Positions 12,760 through 25,689 of a stretch of 64,000 nt of DNA are shown here, piece by piece; the stretch's first letter is position 1, and every line of letters starts with the position of its first letter. The notes beneath the pieces are model-generated. The model did not search any database. It had not been told where the DNA came from and saw only the letters and a list, made by a program, of their open reading frames with translations. This DNA comes from Halichondria panicea. Lineage: Eukaryota > Porifera > Demospongiae > Suberitida > Halichondriidae. The stretch spans positions 13,760,198 through 13,824,197 of the forward strand of contig NC_087377.1 in assembly GCF_963675165.1 (NCBI RefSeq). The letters are read 5' to 3'. Position numbers and translations under genes: made by a program.

Positions 12760-14010
12760 AGCTAGTTGGGCAGAGCCCGACCGTTGTCATAAAATTTTAG
12801 GCCCCCATGAGACTGCATGGGCCCCCCCGGGCCTAGAATTTTAACATTCTAGCCCCCCCCATTAACAGCGCAACATAGCAGTAATTATGAGCATTGAATG
12901 TGTATTCTCAAAAGTACAACAACATAATAATACAGTATTTACAGTCTATGCAGTGCCATGCAGTTGCTGAATGAAGCTCTCCTCACACGCACACATTTCA
13001 TGCAACTGGTCGACCGGTTGGTCACAGCCATCACAGCATCATTCCATGAATCAGGTCTCATTCAGCACGAAGCACATAGGGGCCAACTGTCCCGAATTGG
13101 TCAGCCAGATTACTGCTATTCATATATCCCGGATTTTCAAGGTTGTTGCTGCTTCTGAGCAGCTGGGTTACTCCAAAAACCTTATATCAAGCCTGGACTA
13201 CTAGAATCTTCAAACAATGAGCTGAGATAGTGATGCTATATACTGGAGCATATCCACAACAATTTACATCGATCTAGGAAAACATATGGAAGAAGATATG
13301 AATTGTTGTCTTTGCACTGAAAATCGTGCTTTATAAATAATTATTGTGAATTTACTAAATTTCGCCTTCTTTGGCAGCCAGCTGTTCGGGGGATAATGCT
13401 ACCATGTTTTGTCCTGCTGGGAAAGTTGGAATGGCGAAGCTAGCATGAAGTTGCAAATAATTTTATGGTGATAGCTATGCACAACATCGATTGTCTTACA
13501 TGCAGGCAGATCCAACATTGCAGAGCTGCATCAAAGCATTTGACTCTTATATATAGGTATATAAGCATGACTTGAAGGTAAATCTTCCTTCACTTTGAAT
13601 TCCATGAGAGCTAACATTTTTGCTAACATTTTTGCTAGTACTTTTATACAGAGTCTTTGCATGCATGTCTCTTTGTAGCCTCGATTCCAGGCCGCTTGTG
13701 AAGGAGGCTATAGTCTCTTTGATGCTTTGTCAACTAATAGAGCTAACCTTACCATAATAATTATTATATCTCTTTGACTTTGCTTATCTTTGTTCTATCG
13801 TGCAGAAAAGGATAGCAGAAAAGAGGGGGCGTAATCTCACAGTTGGGGGCCTCGAATTTTAACAGAATGGACCCCCTGGGGGGCCTAAACTGTTAACATT
13901 CTAGGCCCGGGGGGCCCAAAATATTAAAATTCTAGGCCCTAGGGGGTGTAAACATGGGGGGGCCCAACATTTTATGACACCGTCCCTGACGGAACGCCCC
14001 ATGTGATGCT
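12760..14010. mobile_element. TIR element with GGGCCC-rich ends
   Basis: The left end (GGGCAGAGCCCGACCGTTGT followed by CATAAAATTTTAGGCCCCC) is complemented by the right end near 13940-14005 (GGGGGGCCCAACATTTTATG followed by ACACCGTCCCTGACGG). Subterminal blocks of TTCTAGGCCC type repeat at both ends. Internal overlapping frames at 12958-13204 are not recognisable. Boundaries are approximate. Confidence 0.5.
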
Positions 14011-15160
14011 AGGTAAATGCAGTGTGTGACGTCACACCCTCTGGTTGGAGGCGAGTTGCGCTCAAGAAAGTGCACAATGATCACTATATCTGCTTATTTT
14101 TCTCGTAGGGGGCCTAAAAGAGAAATTCAAAGCAATCAGGCATCATGCACACATACACCCAGCACTACTGATAGCTACATGCAGCTGCTATGTTAGTGCC
14201 GAGCTTTCTTTTATTCAGCTTGATTTCTCTGAAAAAACACCAAATTGTCAGTTTGTGTACCTCTATCTCCAATATGAAATAATTTTATATAAAACGTACG
14301 TTTCACAGAATTAAAGTGTGTTTAATGCATGGAACAAAGTATATTTTCCAGCTCTCAATGCAGTGAAGTAGTGGCAGCACCATGAAACGTTTGTCCGAAG
14401 TCCAGAAAGTTTGCGTACCTCTCCTGCTCTTACTGTACATGGTAATCTAGTTTGAAGTGCTCTAAGACACAGTTTAGGTATTAGAAAGTGGAACACAAGT
14501 ATCTTTATCTGTATTGTGTGATCGAAGAGATATATATGGCATTTGAAGGACTTGGGAACAGACCTGTTATGGTTTGTAGAGAGTACTGACACCCCCTTTG
14601 GAGCTCACTTCCTCATCACTTTGCATAAGCAGCTCTCAGCATGAAAATTAGGAGGTGGGGCTGGACATTAGGCCACTCCAAATGAGACTGTAGTTTCCCG
14701 TCCAACTCGTGCTTGTTGTGCCACAAATCCGAAAATCCGAAATGCCTAGAAAATAGGAAATGAAGAGCATTATGGGTGTGGCACTGTGGGTGTGTCTGGA
14801 ATTCGCACTCATATAATTGAAAGGCGTGTGTGTGTGTGCGTAACACTATAGTGTCATCTTATAAGAACCATAATGACAAGAGCAATTAGTTCTATTCCAA
14901 CACTTGTGCTGTATATGCTGCCCCAAGCTAGATCTACCACTGAGTATATATAGTTGATGAGCTGTCAGCCTGGTGTTTCATTATCGGCCATGTGAGCTGC
15001 ATAATCCATTTCAGTCTGCTGTCAATGCCGGCTGAAGAGGAGGCCCATGTAAGTCCATGCACATTGATTTATACTTTAGTACACTTCACAATCTTGCAGC
15101 TGTAGATCTGAAGAGATGAGTCATTATAATTTTATTACCGGATTTTCTGAATCTGAAGCT
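14011..15160. repeat. Repeat-derived spacer, no gene
   Basis: Contains a block beginning GGCCACTCCAAATGA at about 14671 that matches the ends of the MITE at 39684. The open frames here (14311-14592 and 14616-14846, minus) have no recognisable similarity. Confidence 0.4.
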
Positions 15161-15398
15161 GTAACCTCGAGACCAGCCTTTCGTATCTGAAAGAACGCCT
15201 GGTCAAGTTCCAATGTGCAACTTGTCTAGCTGAGTCAGCCTTTTACAGTATCATAATGATATTCATGGGTAATACACCTTGTGCGGGCAATTATCGGTCC
15301 AAAAAATTCCTGTATTCTAATACACTAGAACGAGTGCTACATTGGAACTTGACCAGGCGTTCTTTCAGATAACGAACGGCTGGTCTCGAGGCTGTACT
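15161..15398. repeat. MITE with about 55-bp inverted ends
   Basis: The left end (CCTCGAGACCAGCC...GAACGCCTGGTCAAGTTCC) is complemented at 15334-15395 (GGAACTTGACCAGGCGTTC...GGCTGGTCTCGAGG). It ends about 150 bp upstream of pseudogene C. Confidence 0.7.
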
Positions 15399-15548
15399 GA
15401 AGCTGGCCCACAGCAAAATGTACCAATATCAACAACTGGAGAGTACTAGATATATACACAGGCGCGCATCATTATAATTATGCAACTATAATTATTATAT
15501 CAGTGCCCATAATTATTTTAATGCTTTAATTTGTATACGTATATAAAG

Positions 15549-16841
15549 CCCAATATTCAGTGAGTGTGGAGAGACCATGTCCAATGGAAACAGTCACTTT
15601 CACCTGCACTGCTCCTGGAGATTCTTTGAGATGGGTACCATCAGATGTTTCTCGCATCACTATCCGTCCTACAACCTCTGGTCTCAATGTACCACTATGC
15701 CTCAACCAGGTTACACTGTGACACTGATTGCATTCAATGACACTACACTAACATCTACTCTGTCAAGAACAGCAGAGAATGGGATCACTGTGTCCTATGT
15801 GGGGGGATTTGTGAACTCACTGCTTACTCTGACCACTATAGGATCTTCAATGATCCAATTGGTTGGTGAGTTGCAGTTAGTGCCTCGTCTATTGTCTGTA
15901 TATGCACTAAGTTACATAATTAGATCCACCAGGACCACCGTCTACCATCAGACACTCCACTCTGAGTAGCTCAGCCGATGAAGTTAGTGTATCTTGTATC
16001 TGTACAGTGGGACCCTCCTACTGAGACTGGTGGTAGAGATGACCTCACCTACACAGTGACCATCTCACCTCCGGCCCAGCTCTCTGCTACTGTCCTCACA
16101 TCAACCTCCGTCACTGTGACTGCTCAATACAATGTGGACTACACTGTCAGTGTTGTGGCTATCAACTGTGCTGGGAACAGTACAACAGCTGGGTACAACT
16201 TTAGGATTGATGAGTTTTATTATTTTTTACACACAGTGTCGACTTCCTCTCAGGTGGCTGTCCTGTGTTGACTAACCTTGTGAATGGATCATTTGCACCA
16301 CTCTCCAGCGGATCAACAGTAACTATAAAGTGTGATGCTGGATATGTGTCTGCATGCTATTGCTATGGTGACACGCGAGGGCAGTACATTGATATGGAGT
16401 CCAGAACCTGAGGCTATTGAGTGTACATCACTAACCACAACTCGTGAGTTGAGTTAGTACGTCTTAGTTGTATTGATAATTATAGTGTTTATCCTCTCTG
16501 TGTTAATTATTCATTACACAGTCACTCCAATAAACTGCACGGCTCCACTATCCCCACCACTTGAACCACCTACAGCTGCTCCTTGTAATTGTGCCAGCCT
16601 ATCTGCAGCTGTCTCCATCAGTGTGGTTGTCATGGCAATTGTATTCACAATAATAGGATTATTTGTGGGACTCTTGATAATGTATTTGTTCATGCATAAG
16701 AAGAATGTGTACTCCCCGTCACCTAAAGAGCAAGCTAACGTAGGACCCACTACACCAGCTGGTCCTGTTTATGAGGAGGTGTCACCCAAAGAGGAGATTG
16801 AACTGAACACTAACCAGGCGTATGGACCAGTAGGACTGTGA
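15549..16841 (+). pseudogene. Receptor C, short-tailed paralogue, decayed
   Basis: Homologous to D in order: Ig exon (15549-15865), FN3 exon, first sushi exon, then the TM/tail exon ending at 16841. Lesions relative to D: a 2-bp insertion just before the GYTVTLI segment of the Ig exon; the second Ig cysteine changed to tyrosine (TVSYVG); a 5-bp insertion in the FN3 exon near 16000; frameshift and loss of a cysteine codon in the sushi exon near 16350; and deletion of most of the second sushi exon, whose first bases are joined to the tail exon at about 16560. No signal-peptide exon is seen upstream. The TM and the YEEV...YGPV tail remain open. Tail-to-tail with the HEAT relic at 18260-20075. 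Confidence 0.8.
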
Positions 16842-18240
16842 AACTTTTGGTAATTTTCATCAACAGTTAATTAATGTAGATGTACATGTAAACAATTAAT
16901 ATAGCACTACATCCGTTCATTATCAACAACTTAAACAATGTAAACAATAACATTGTTCATTAAAAAGCTACTATAGTCTACATGTTTTGTATCAAAAGTA
17001 GTAAATTCAAAGAAGTTATAATAATAATTATTATTATGCAGCCAATATGTAAATGATAGAAGCATGTGGCATAAAGTTAGGCAGCTGTATAAAGATTATA
17101 ACTAAATAAAAGACACTGTTTAGTGTCTACAATGGGGTTTTAGAAGCCTCGGAATCCTAAAGGCACTGCCTGAGTGCAGTAAGGGTGGTACAACAAAGTG
17201 CCTGGGGTGTTTCCCATGGACACCAACAAAAGTGTGTCAAACTCATTTAGATACTAGTATGCGTGCGCAATCTCTCTTACACGGCTTCTACAGAAACCGT
17301 GATAAAAGCAAGCATAAAGTAAAAGCTGTGAACGCTATGTCAAACCTTCAAAGAAACTCCACACAATCTCAACATGCAACATTAAAACAGCCACTCCCAC
17401 TCTCTATATGTAGTACACGGTTACCACCTCTGAGGTACTTCTCACATATAAAAGTTAGACACTGTTTTGGAGGTGTCGATATGCATGGGATATAGAAAGA
17501 AGCCCAAAGTCACTGTTTTAGTATCCCGAGCGTAACAAGTGGCTGAGGGATTCTAAATCACATGAACACTGACAAAACGATGTCTCTAGATACTAGTGCG
17601 CATGTGCAAACCTTGACTACAATACAGCAAGTTTACTTTGCTTGAAAACAGCTAGGATACTTCTAAATCACATCGACACCGACAAAAAGATGTCTAACTC
17701 ATTTAGATACTATAGTGCGCATGCGCAAACCTTGCCTTGAGGCTTGACAACAGGATACTAAGTACGGTAAGTTGCAGGCCGGACTACTAAGTCCCACAGT
17801 AGACACTATTTTGGGGGTATCTATGGGATTTAGAAAGAAGCCCAAAGGCACTGTTTTAGTATCCCGAGTGTAGCGAGGGTACTACAAGTGGCTGAAGGCT
17901 TCTAAATCACATGAACACCGACAAAACAATGTCTCTAGATACTAGTGCGCATGTGCAAACCTTGACTACAATACAGCAAGTTTACTTTGCTTGACAACAG
18001 CTAGGATACTTAAGTTGCAGGTATACTAATTAAGTCCCACAGTATACCTCCTCTGAGGCACTTCTCCATGTATTTCCCATGTACAGTTAGGTACGTCTTA
18101 TCAACTAATGTCTAACGTCTAATATGCATACACGTACAAAGGAATCCTGAAAGACATTTGACAGTTGTCCTATAAGCTTTGAGTTGTTGGCCTAAGTCAT
18201 AAGCCTAAGTCATGTAGCTACGTATATATACAGATATTAT
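16842..18240. repeat. Cluster of foldback MITEs between C and the HEAT relic
   Basis: Three or more copies of a roughly 130-bp foldback repeat (ends AGACACTGTTTTGGAGGTGT / ACACCGACAAAACAATGTCT), for example 17457-17585 and 17804-17935, with palindromic centres around AGTATCCCGAG. The family also occurs at 32905-33020, 39420-39551, 40021-40152 and 62212-62350. The segment as a whole matches 32560-33290 in inverse orientation. Confidence 0.7.
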
Positions 18241-18259
18241 TCAAAGACTCACATTGGAT

Positions 18260-20075
18260 TGTGTTGTTCTATTCTCTCTCCGAGGATCATCCTCCCCAGC
18301 AGCTGACAGAGTGAGGTCAAACAGTACACTCAAGGGGAGAGTGCACCAGGCATTGTCACTGCTCTGTGGGGGGGAGTATGCAGATATCTTGAATAGCTTA
18401 AATGTAGGACAGAGAAGCATTGAAAGCACTCAAAGAATTAAGTTGGATATACACGTAGTCACAGTACAATTTACGATAATGTTAATTACGTGGAATCTAC
18501 TTCGAAAGTTTCTTAAAGCACGTGTCAACTTTTGAGAAAATTTAGGTGATCTAGCTGGCTAAGAAATTTCAACCCAACCTATTGATAGTACAACATATAT
18601 ACATCACTAAAGCAATTTTATAGACTTAGAGAGCATAGGGTCACCAGAGGACATCCGACATGTGTGTACGAATAATTACAAGTGCTATAGTGTATTTTTT
18701 GGATGACGCAATGACATCAATGCACTGAACTTATAGTGATTCATACACGCATGTCGGACCTCCTCTGAGGTCATACTGAATGATACAACGAGTATCCTTT
18801 TATCACCCATCTTACCAGTTTGAGCAGTGTCTCTAGGAGGTTGAGGTGTTGAGGGTATAGTGTCTGTGTTGTAGTGTCTCAGCACAAAGGGGGAGGAGGG
18901 AGGACACTCGGTCACCACACCCACTCACACCACTCAGCTCTCCCAGCAGGAGAATGAAACTGGAGAGGGATACAAGATTAGATTTGGTTAAAACTGCTAT
19001 TATGTATAATTATTATACTCTGCAGTGCCTTGATTTACATCACAACACACAACACATTCATAAGCTCACTTGAGGATTCTCTTGTGTACACTGGCCCACA
19101 TTTATCTACCACAACATCTACAAAAACACGCACCCTTATCACAAACATGCACCTTGTACATGTACATAATTATAAGCTAGCATACCTTTATCCCATACCC
19201 CACTACACCATAAAGCTCCACACATCGTCATGGAAACACTACAACAGTACCACTCACCAGTCGTTTTCAGACAATCCTTCACCTGTGTGTGTGTGCGCGT
19301 GTGTGTGTGTGCGTGTGTGGGTGGGTGGGTGGGTGGGGTTGAATTGTTAGCTGTAATGTGTAAACATAATTATGTGTGCTACTGAACACATGATATCGGA
19401 CTTTAGGGGATATAGATTACACAGGCATTATCACATGCATGACCACTCACCCACCTTAGTGCCCAGCTCTGCAGTACAGATGCAGACTGCCTCTCTCTCA
19501 CTGCATGATTGGCCGCCTGACTCTGGGAGATGTAGAACTCCACCTGCACAAACACACATTAACATCACAACAAGATCGAGACTGTTGCAATAACATACTA
19601 CGATACATAGCATTGTTCTAATTAATAACTATAATTATTGAAAATTGTGGGCTAACCTACTACTAATTAAACGATTGCACTGTCAGAATCGATTAAAATA
19701 CAGCTATTTGACTCGCCAAAAAGTGTCGTTTTAACGGAACACACCATCCATGGAAACAATCTACCATATAGCCGGTCACACATTCGTAGTTGAGCAATAT
19801 TTAGTCAGTTTGTGGGATGCATTTTCTTGGCTCTGAGATATATGTAAACCTACCTGCACAGACACATCACAGGTAGCAGCTTGTAGCCATTAGATCTACA
19901 CATGCCAATATCTAATGTACTGACTGCATAGCCTAACAGATAATCAGGAGTTCCTTTGCCAGTTGCTCCTCTCCGATCTTACTATGGTCTGCCAACTCCC
20001 TCCAGGTTGGTGGTTCTTCCAGAGCAACTCTTAAGACTTTGTCATCCATTAGCCAATCATTTCAGCCAAGCAGCT
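18260..20075 (-). pseudogene. HEAT-like / death-domain gene relic, copy i
   Basis: Minus-strand exon remnants in order. About 20070-19925: death-domain second half (TWRELADHSKIGEEQL) with TAA in place of a glutamine codon. About 19550-19464: HEAT-like helix exon (VEFYISQSQAANHAVRE) with a 2-bp insertion. About 19285-19255: the VKDCLK exon. About 18960-18815: LLLGELSGVSGCGDRVSSLL, with a 2-bp insertion. About 18375-18260: exon ending LLGRMILGERIEQHNPM. Armadillo/HEAT assignment rests on the amphipathic, leucine-rich helices; the protein family was not identified. Head-to-head with D; mirror of copies iii and iv. Confidence 0.65.
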
Positions 20076-20687
20076 GAAAAAAACAAAGGGTAAAGCTTCA
20101 TTACACAATAAACATCAAGTGAGACAAGTGTACTACCGTATAGCGGGTAATTTTCGGGGGACAAAATATTCGTCGTTCAGCAATATTGAGACATTTCGTG
20201 GGTAATATTTTCATGGTAGCTGCCAGGTAAAGGTAGGCAAGGTCGCTTCATTCGTGGGCAAAATATTCGTGGTCAGACCTCCAACCACGAAAACCACGAA
20301 TATTTTGCCCCACGAAAATTACACGCTATACGGTTTATAGCTCTGATAAAGGGTCATCATACAATGATGGACATAATTATTATAAGAACTGATATTAATT
20401 CAAGATGCTGTATTTCTGAGCACAATTACACAGCATGCTTAGAAAAAATACAAAGAAATTTTTTTAGAAAGTGTAAATAAGGCATGTAAGGCCGCCCATC
20501 GGAGTAGAATCTACTCGTTTGGTTGAGTATCATTCATGTTTATGAAAACAGGAAGTGTAATTAAAAGAAGCTATGATATCATAGATAATAGATCCTATGA
20601 TAAATAAAGAAAGTGAACAAAGAGAAGTTGTCTAGTCAGCAATCACATTGAAATGCAACCTTCTGACCATCAGGAAATAAATAAGAG
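20076..20687. promoter_or_regulatory. Spacer between HEAT relic i and D, conserved at F
   Basis: Bases about 20490-20687 closely match the inverse of about 36001-36200 upstream of F, consistent with a retained 5' regulatory region of the short-tailed receptors. A MITE (about 20135-20334, ends ACCGTATAGCGGGTAATTTT / complement) is inserted here and is absent upstream of F. Confidence 0.5.
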
Positions 20688-22295
20688 ATGACACTAATAG
20701 AGATAAAGCTCATTAGAGTTCTTCTGATTTGCTTTCTGGCTGGCTTCAGCACTGGTAAGACTGACTATTCAATTATAGATTTCCTTACATTGCTGCACGT
20801 TTCATAAAGCACAATATTCAGTGAGTGTGGAGAGACCATGTCCAATGGAAACAGTCACTTTCACCTGCACTGCTCCTGGAGATTTCTTGAGATGGGAACC
20901 GTCAGATGCAACTCGTCCAATCGCTGTCCGCTCCACCTCTGATCTCAATGTAGCCAGTGTTGTATCAGGTTACACTGTGACACTGATTGCATTCAACGAC
21001 ACTACTTTAACGTCTACTCTGTCAAGAACAGCAAAGAATGGGACCACTGTGTCCTGTGTGGGTATTGTGCCTACTCTAACCACTATAGGATCTTCAACAA
21101 TCCGATTGGTTGGTGAGTTGCAGTTAGTATCTCGTCTATTGTCTGTATTCAATAAGTTACATATAGATCTACCAAGACCACCTTCCATCAGACACTCCAT
21201 TCTGAGCAGCTCATCCAATGAAGTCAGTGTATCTGTACAGTGGGACCCTCCTACTGAGACTGGTGGTAGAGATGACCTCACCTACACAGTTACCATCTCA
21301 CCTCCGGCCCAGCTCTCTGCTACTGTCCTCACATCCACCTCTGTCACTGTGACTGCTCAATACAATGTGGACTACACTGTCAGTGTTGTGGCTACTAATT
21401 GTGCTGGGAACAGTACGGCAGCTGAGTACAACTTTAGGATTGGTGAGTTTTATTTTTGACACACAGTGTCAACTCCTCCTCAGGCAATTACTGTCCTGTG
21501 TTGACCAACCCCATGAATGGAGTGTTTGGACCAACCACCAACAGTTTGCCAGGATCCACGGTAACCATCCAGTGTGATGCTGGGTATGTGTCTACTGTTA
21601 CAATGGTGACATGTGAGGGTACACTCATGTGGAGTCCAGACCCTGAGGCTATTGAGTGTACATCACTAACCACACCTACTCCCACAACTCGTGAGTTAAG
21701 CTCGTGGCTGTATGGATAATTAATGCAATATTTATTCAATATTAATTCTTCACACAGTCCCCCCTCCAATGAATTGCACAGCTTCACTACCCCCACCACG
21801 AAATGGCACCATCAGTGGTCATTCAGTACCAGCTATTCCCGGTACGCGAGTGGCCTTTCAGTGTGACTATGGGCTGTTCCCTGAGGGCATAATGACTGCC
21901 ACCTGTCTAGCTACAGGAGAGTGGGACAGGAACATGGGGGAGATTGTCTGCAGAGGCAAGTGTATTCATACACTTGCTTGTAATAATACTTTTCTCTTAA
22001 ACCACCTACAGCTGCTCTTTGTAATTGCGCCAGCCTATCTGATGGGAGTCGATTTGATGCAGCTGTCTCCATCAGTGTGGTTGTCACGACAGCTCTATTC
22101 ACAGTCATTGGATTGTTGATGGGACTCTTGATAATGTATTTGCTCATGCGTAAGAAGGCGGCGTACTCCCTGTCAGCTGAAGGTCAAGCTAATGTAGGAC
22201 CCACTGTACCAGCTGGTCCTGTTTATGAGGAGGTGTCACCTAAAGAGGAGATTGAACTGAACACTAACCAGGCGTATGGACCAGTAGGACTGTGA
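20688..22295 (+). CDS. Receptor D: Ig-FN3-sushi x2-TM, short YEEV/YGPV tail
   Basis: Six exons: 20688-20754, 20810-21112, 21167-21442, 21484-21690, 21758-21955, 22012-22295; 1335 nt in one frame, 444 aa. The signal peptide (KLIRVLLICFLAGFST) is on exon 1. Ig (TFTC...TVSC), FN3 (VQWDPPTETGGRDDLTYTV) and two sushi exons follow in phase 1. The fifth intron uses a GC donor (AG|GCAAGT). TM: ALFTVIGLLMGLLIMYLLM, then RKK and a 50-residue tail with YSLS, VYEEV and AYGPV. VYEEV resembles the pYEEI ligand preferred by Src-family SH2 domains (family knowledge). There is no death domain. Ectodomain nearly identical in places to A and A', so D is their short-tailed partner. No lesion seen. Confidence 0.85.
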
Positions 22296-22513
22296 AACTT
22301 TTGTTAATGTGCATGCATGCTCATGCACGATTTTGACAACTTAAGAACAAATGTATACAGCAAGATTTGTTCATTAAAAGCCACTACATCTTTTATACTA
22401 CTAAAAACGAAGCTATATTAAACGAGTGGTGCAAGCTGCGCTGTGCTAATGCCTCTCGCCATGTTTTGCTTCGCTTAAAATGTATTAGAGTGTTATAATT
22501 ATGTCACACTCAA

Positions 22514-22586
22514 ATACAAAACAAACTAATACCTCTTTTATAATCATACAATATGATTATAGAAGAGGTATTAGTTTGCTTTGTAT
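22514..22586. repeat. 35-bp hairpin with 3-nt loop downstream of D
   Basis: 22514-22548 pairs with 22552-22586. The only two mismatches are T opposite G, which would be G-U pairs in RNA transcribed from the plus strand. Could be a very short MITE or an RNA hairpin. Confidence 0.7.
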
Positions 22587-22599
22587 GCTGTTAAGTTAT

Positions 22600-22960
22600 C
22601 ATTATACCTTGGTGCGTATGCGCAAGCGAGGTATATGCGGTATTGTGTTTGTGTGTGTAGACTACTACAGCTGCTCAAGGATCAATGAAGTGCAAGTAAG
22701 AGTTTCTATAGGCTTCTAGCAACGTTTTCTTGGATTCTGATTTGTGGATTTGCAAAATAATGCTTCATTCTCGAGTTATGCCTACTTGGAATGCCATTGC
22801 AGCCTTTTCAGAAGAGTGCGTAGCAAAAGAGTGTTGCTACTCTACTTAGTAATTAGCGCTGCACTAAAATGCTAGCTATTAGTAGCTGCAAGAGTGATAA
22901 GAGAGCTGCAAGGCTATTCATTTTAGACTTTGTATTTTTGGCATCCTCAATCATGATTGA
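22600..22960. repeat. Interspersed repeat, four copies in the window
   Basis: Blocks such as TTGAAT/GCATTCCAAGTAG-type sequence, GTTGCTACTCTACTTA and CTATAGGCTTCTAG recur at about 47560-47890 (same strand) and, inverted, at about 62850-63190 and 63720-64000. Noncoding. Confidence 0.65.
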
Positions 22961-23900
22961 TCATTTCCCACTCCCTGAGCTTCCCTGTGTAGTGGCCAGA
23001 TGTAAAAATGTTCATCATGATAATCATATCTATTAGCAACCGCACACTCGGGCTACACCCTCGTGTTCGGGAGGTTTACTGTCATAAACCCCCAGTGCTT
23101 TCATCATTGTTGACAATGAACCGGAGCTTAATCAAAACAGAGGTCTATCTGATGGCTTGGTGAAATAGAGCACTAAAGTGCTAACCCTTGGCTGTTGACA
23201 TGAATCTATACAAACCTGAATACAAACCTGAGGAGTGTTACACAATAAATGCTTATGTATGTATGAGCATAAAAGCTTTCTAGTAAGCAGCAAGTAATAG
23301 GAGCAATAAAATTAAAGGAACGCTGAAACTTTTGAGAACTGCATTTTAGTAGTGCATGAGACATGCACTACTAAAACTATAGGATCATATCAAAGTTAAT
23401 AAGAAGCCTGGAGTCTTAGAAGTTCTGGGGCTAAAGAATAAACTACAATTCTAGCTTTCTACTTTAGGGACCCTGTTCCATTGCTCCTGGTAAAGGATCA
23501 CTTCAGCTGAAAATACGCACCTCGATTAAAGGCCACGTATATTCATAATACATGTACACGTGAAAGTGTCTTTGATTATAACGATATTCATAATCGATTA
23601 ATGACATCTGTTAATCCGGAAATTTCATACATTCGAATGGAGTCTGGTCCCGCTCTATTCCGATTAGCAAGGGTCTACTGTATTAATTTAAAACAGTCCG
23701 CGCGCACCTCCTCATGCACTCTCTTTATGCAGTACACGATTACCACCTCTGAAGTACTTATCACACGTAGATCAATTATGGGACTATAATTATGCGTACA
23801 TATACAAAGGACTCCTGAATAACACAATATACGACTTAATATAGGTACATGCAGTCGTCCTAGGCTTTGAGTTGTTAGCTTATAAGTCATGTAGCTACGT
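22961..23900. repeat. Repeat-rich spacer between D and HEAT relic ii
   Basis: Contains one partial unit of the gene-B intron array (about 23160-23530) and part of the foldback-family flank. No exon recognised. Confidence 0.45.
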
Positions 23901-23904
23901 AGAT

Positions 23905-24000
23905 ATTATTCAACGACTCACATTGGATTGTATTGTTCTATTCTCCCTCTGAGGATCATTCTCTCCAGCAGCTGACAGAGTGAGGTGAGACAGCTCAGTG
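23905..24000 (-). pseudogene. HEAT-like exon relic, copy ii
   Basis: A single minus-strand exon remnant whose frame reads LLERMILRGRIEQYNPM and ends in a GTGAGT donor. It matches the last exon of copies i, iii and v. The other exons of this copy are missing. It lies upstream of, and divergent from, pseudogene E, repeating the D/HEAT arrangement. Confidence 0.6.
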
Positions 24001-24366
24001 GGTGTGTGTGGATACATGTAAATAACTGGAGTACATTATCAATGTTGAATTGCAGCAAGAAGTACATGCACAAACAGAAAGTGTTTTGGAGCAAACTTGT
24101 ATGATATTGTAAATAAAATGGCTTCTAGAGTTATAATAACTCACCAGTCCATAAAATATGGGGAGTCCAGGAACAGCTCGAGGTGTCTCTTGAATACTCT
24201 CTTATATACCCAGCAACTTGGTAAACATGGGCAACTGTGGACACAGAGAGAGGGAAAGTGTTAGAGCAACATTGAACACATGCATTCAAGATACCGTAGT
24301 CATAGTACACAAGACTGACCATTCAATTATTATAGATTTCCTTACATTGCTGCATGTTTCATAAAG

Positions 24367-25680
24367 CCCAATATTCAGTGAGTGTGGAGAGACTATGTCC
24401 AATGGAAACAGTCACTTTCACTTGCACTGCTCCTGGAGATTCCTCGAGATGGGTGTCTTCAGATAGTACTAGCATCAGTATCCTCTCCACCTCTGATCTC
24501 AACGTACCCATTGTTGTATCAGGTTACACTGTGACACTGATTGCAGTTGATAACACTGCTTTGACATCTACTCTGTCAAGAACAGCAGAGAATGGGATCA
24601 CTGTGTCTTGTGTGGACCCACTGCCTACTTTATATACTATAGGATCTTCAACAATCCAATTGGTTGGTGAGTTGCAGTTAGTGTCTCGTCTATTGTCTGT
24701 ATATATACAATAAATTACATATAGATCCACCAGGATCATCGTCTACCATCAGACACTCCATTCTGAGTAGCTCAGCAGATGAAGTCAGTGTATCTGTGCA
24801 GTGGGACCCTCCTACTGAGACTGGTGGCAGAGATGACCTCACCTACACAGTGATCATCTCACCTCTGGCCCAGCTCTCTGCTACTGTCCTCACATCCACC
24901 TCTGTCACTGTGACTGCTCAATACGATGTGGACTACACTGTCAGTGTTGTGGCTACCAACTGTGCTGGGAACAGTACAACTGCTGACTTACAACTATAGG
25001 ATTGGTGAGTATTATTATTATGACACAAATTGTCAACTTCTTCTCAGGTAAATGTCCTGTGTTGACCAACCCCGTGAATGGAGCCTTTGGACCAGTCTCT
25101 ATAGCAGATTACCAGGATCCACAGTAACCATCCAGTGTGACACTGGATATATGTCTGCTGTTACTATAGGGTTACATGTGAAGATACACTGATGTGGAGT
25201 CCAGACCCTGAGGCTATTGAGTGTACATCACTAACCACACCTACTCCCACAACTCGTGAGTTAAGCTCTTGGTTGTGAAATAAATATGTTAATCATTACA
25301 CAGCTCCTCCAATAAACTGCACAGCTTCACTACCCTCACCATGGAATGGTATTATCAGTGATCATTCAGTACCAGCTATTCCCGGTACACAAGTTACCCT
25401 CCAGTGTGACGATTCGTGGACTTGCCATGGAGACAGGAATGAAGAACCTCGGCAGTAGCGAGCGGGTGATCCTATATATCACTGGGACTTTTGATTCACT
25501 GCTACATGATCATCTCTAGGTGGCAGTGCTGCTACCTTTGGAGGAGGTGTTGTTGGAGGTGTTGTTGGCGGTCTGTGTGTGCATGGTGGTACTGCACTAT
25601 TGTTGTAGAGCTCTGCATAGTTTCACCAAGAAAAGAGTTTATAGGTACATGTACATTTCGTGGTGTTCTCTGACTCCAGT
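24367..25680 (+). pseudogene. Receptor E, decayed paralogue lacking its signal-peptide exon
   Basis: The Ig exon 24367-24666 is fully open. The sequence before it matches intron 1 of D, but exon 1 is gone. The FN3 exon (24725-25004) has a 1-bp insertion near 24985 that brings a TAG into frame. The first sushi exon (about 25048-25255) has small insertions near 25098 and 25165. The second sushi exon (about 25303-25412) breaks off after its second cysteine region. A glycine/valine-rich stretch at about 25520-25600 resembles the TM exons of A and A' but has no open tail. Confidence 0.75.
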
Positions 25681-25689
25681 CAACCTTTT

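Noticed and set aside
15577-15969. Open frame starting MSNGNSHFHLHCSWRF
   Set aside because: It reads the Ig exon out of frame at its start; the true frame is shifted, and the apparent continuity comes from a frameshift in pseudogene C.
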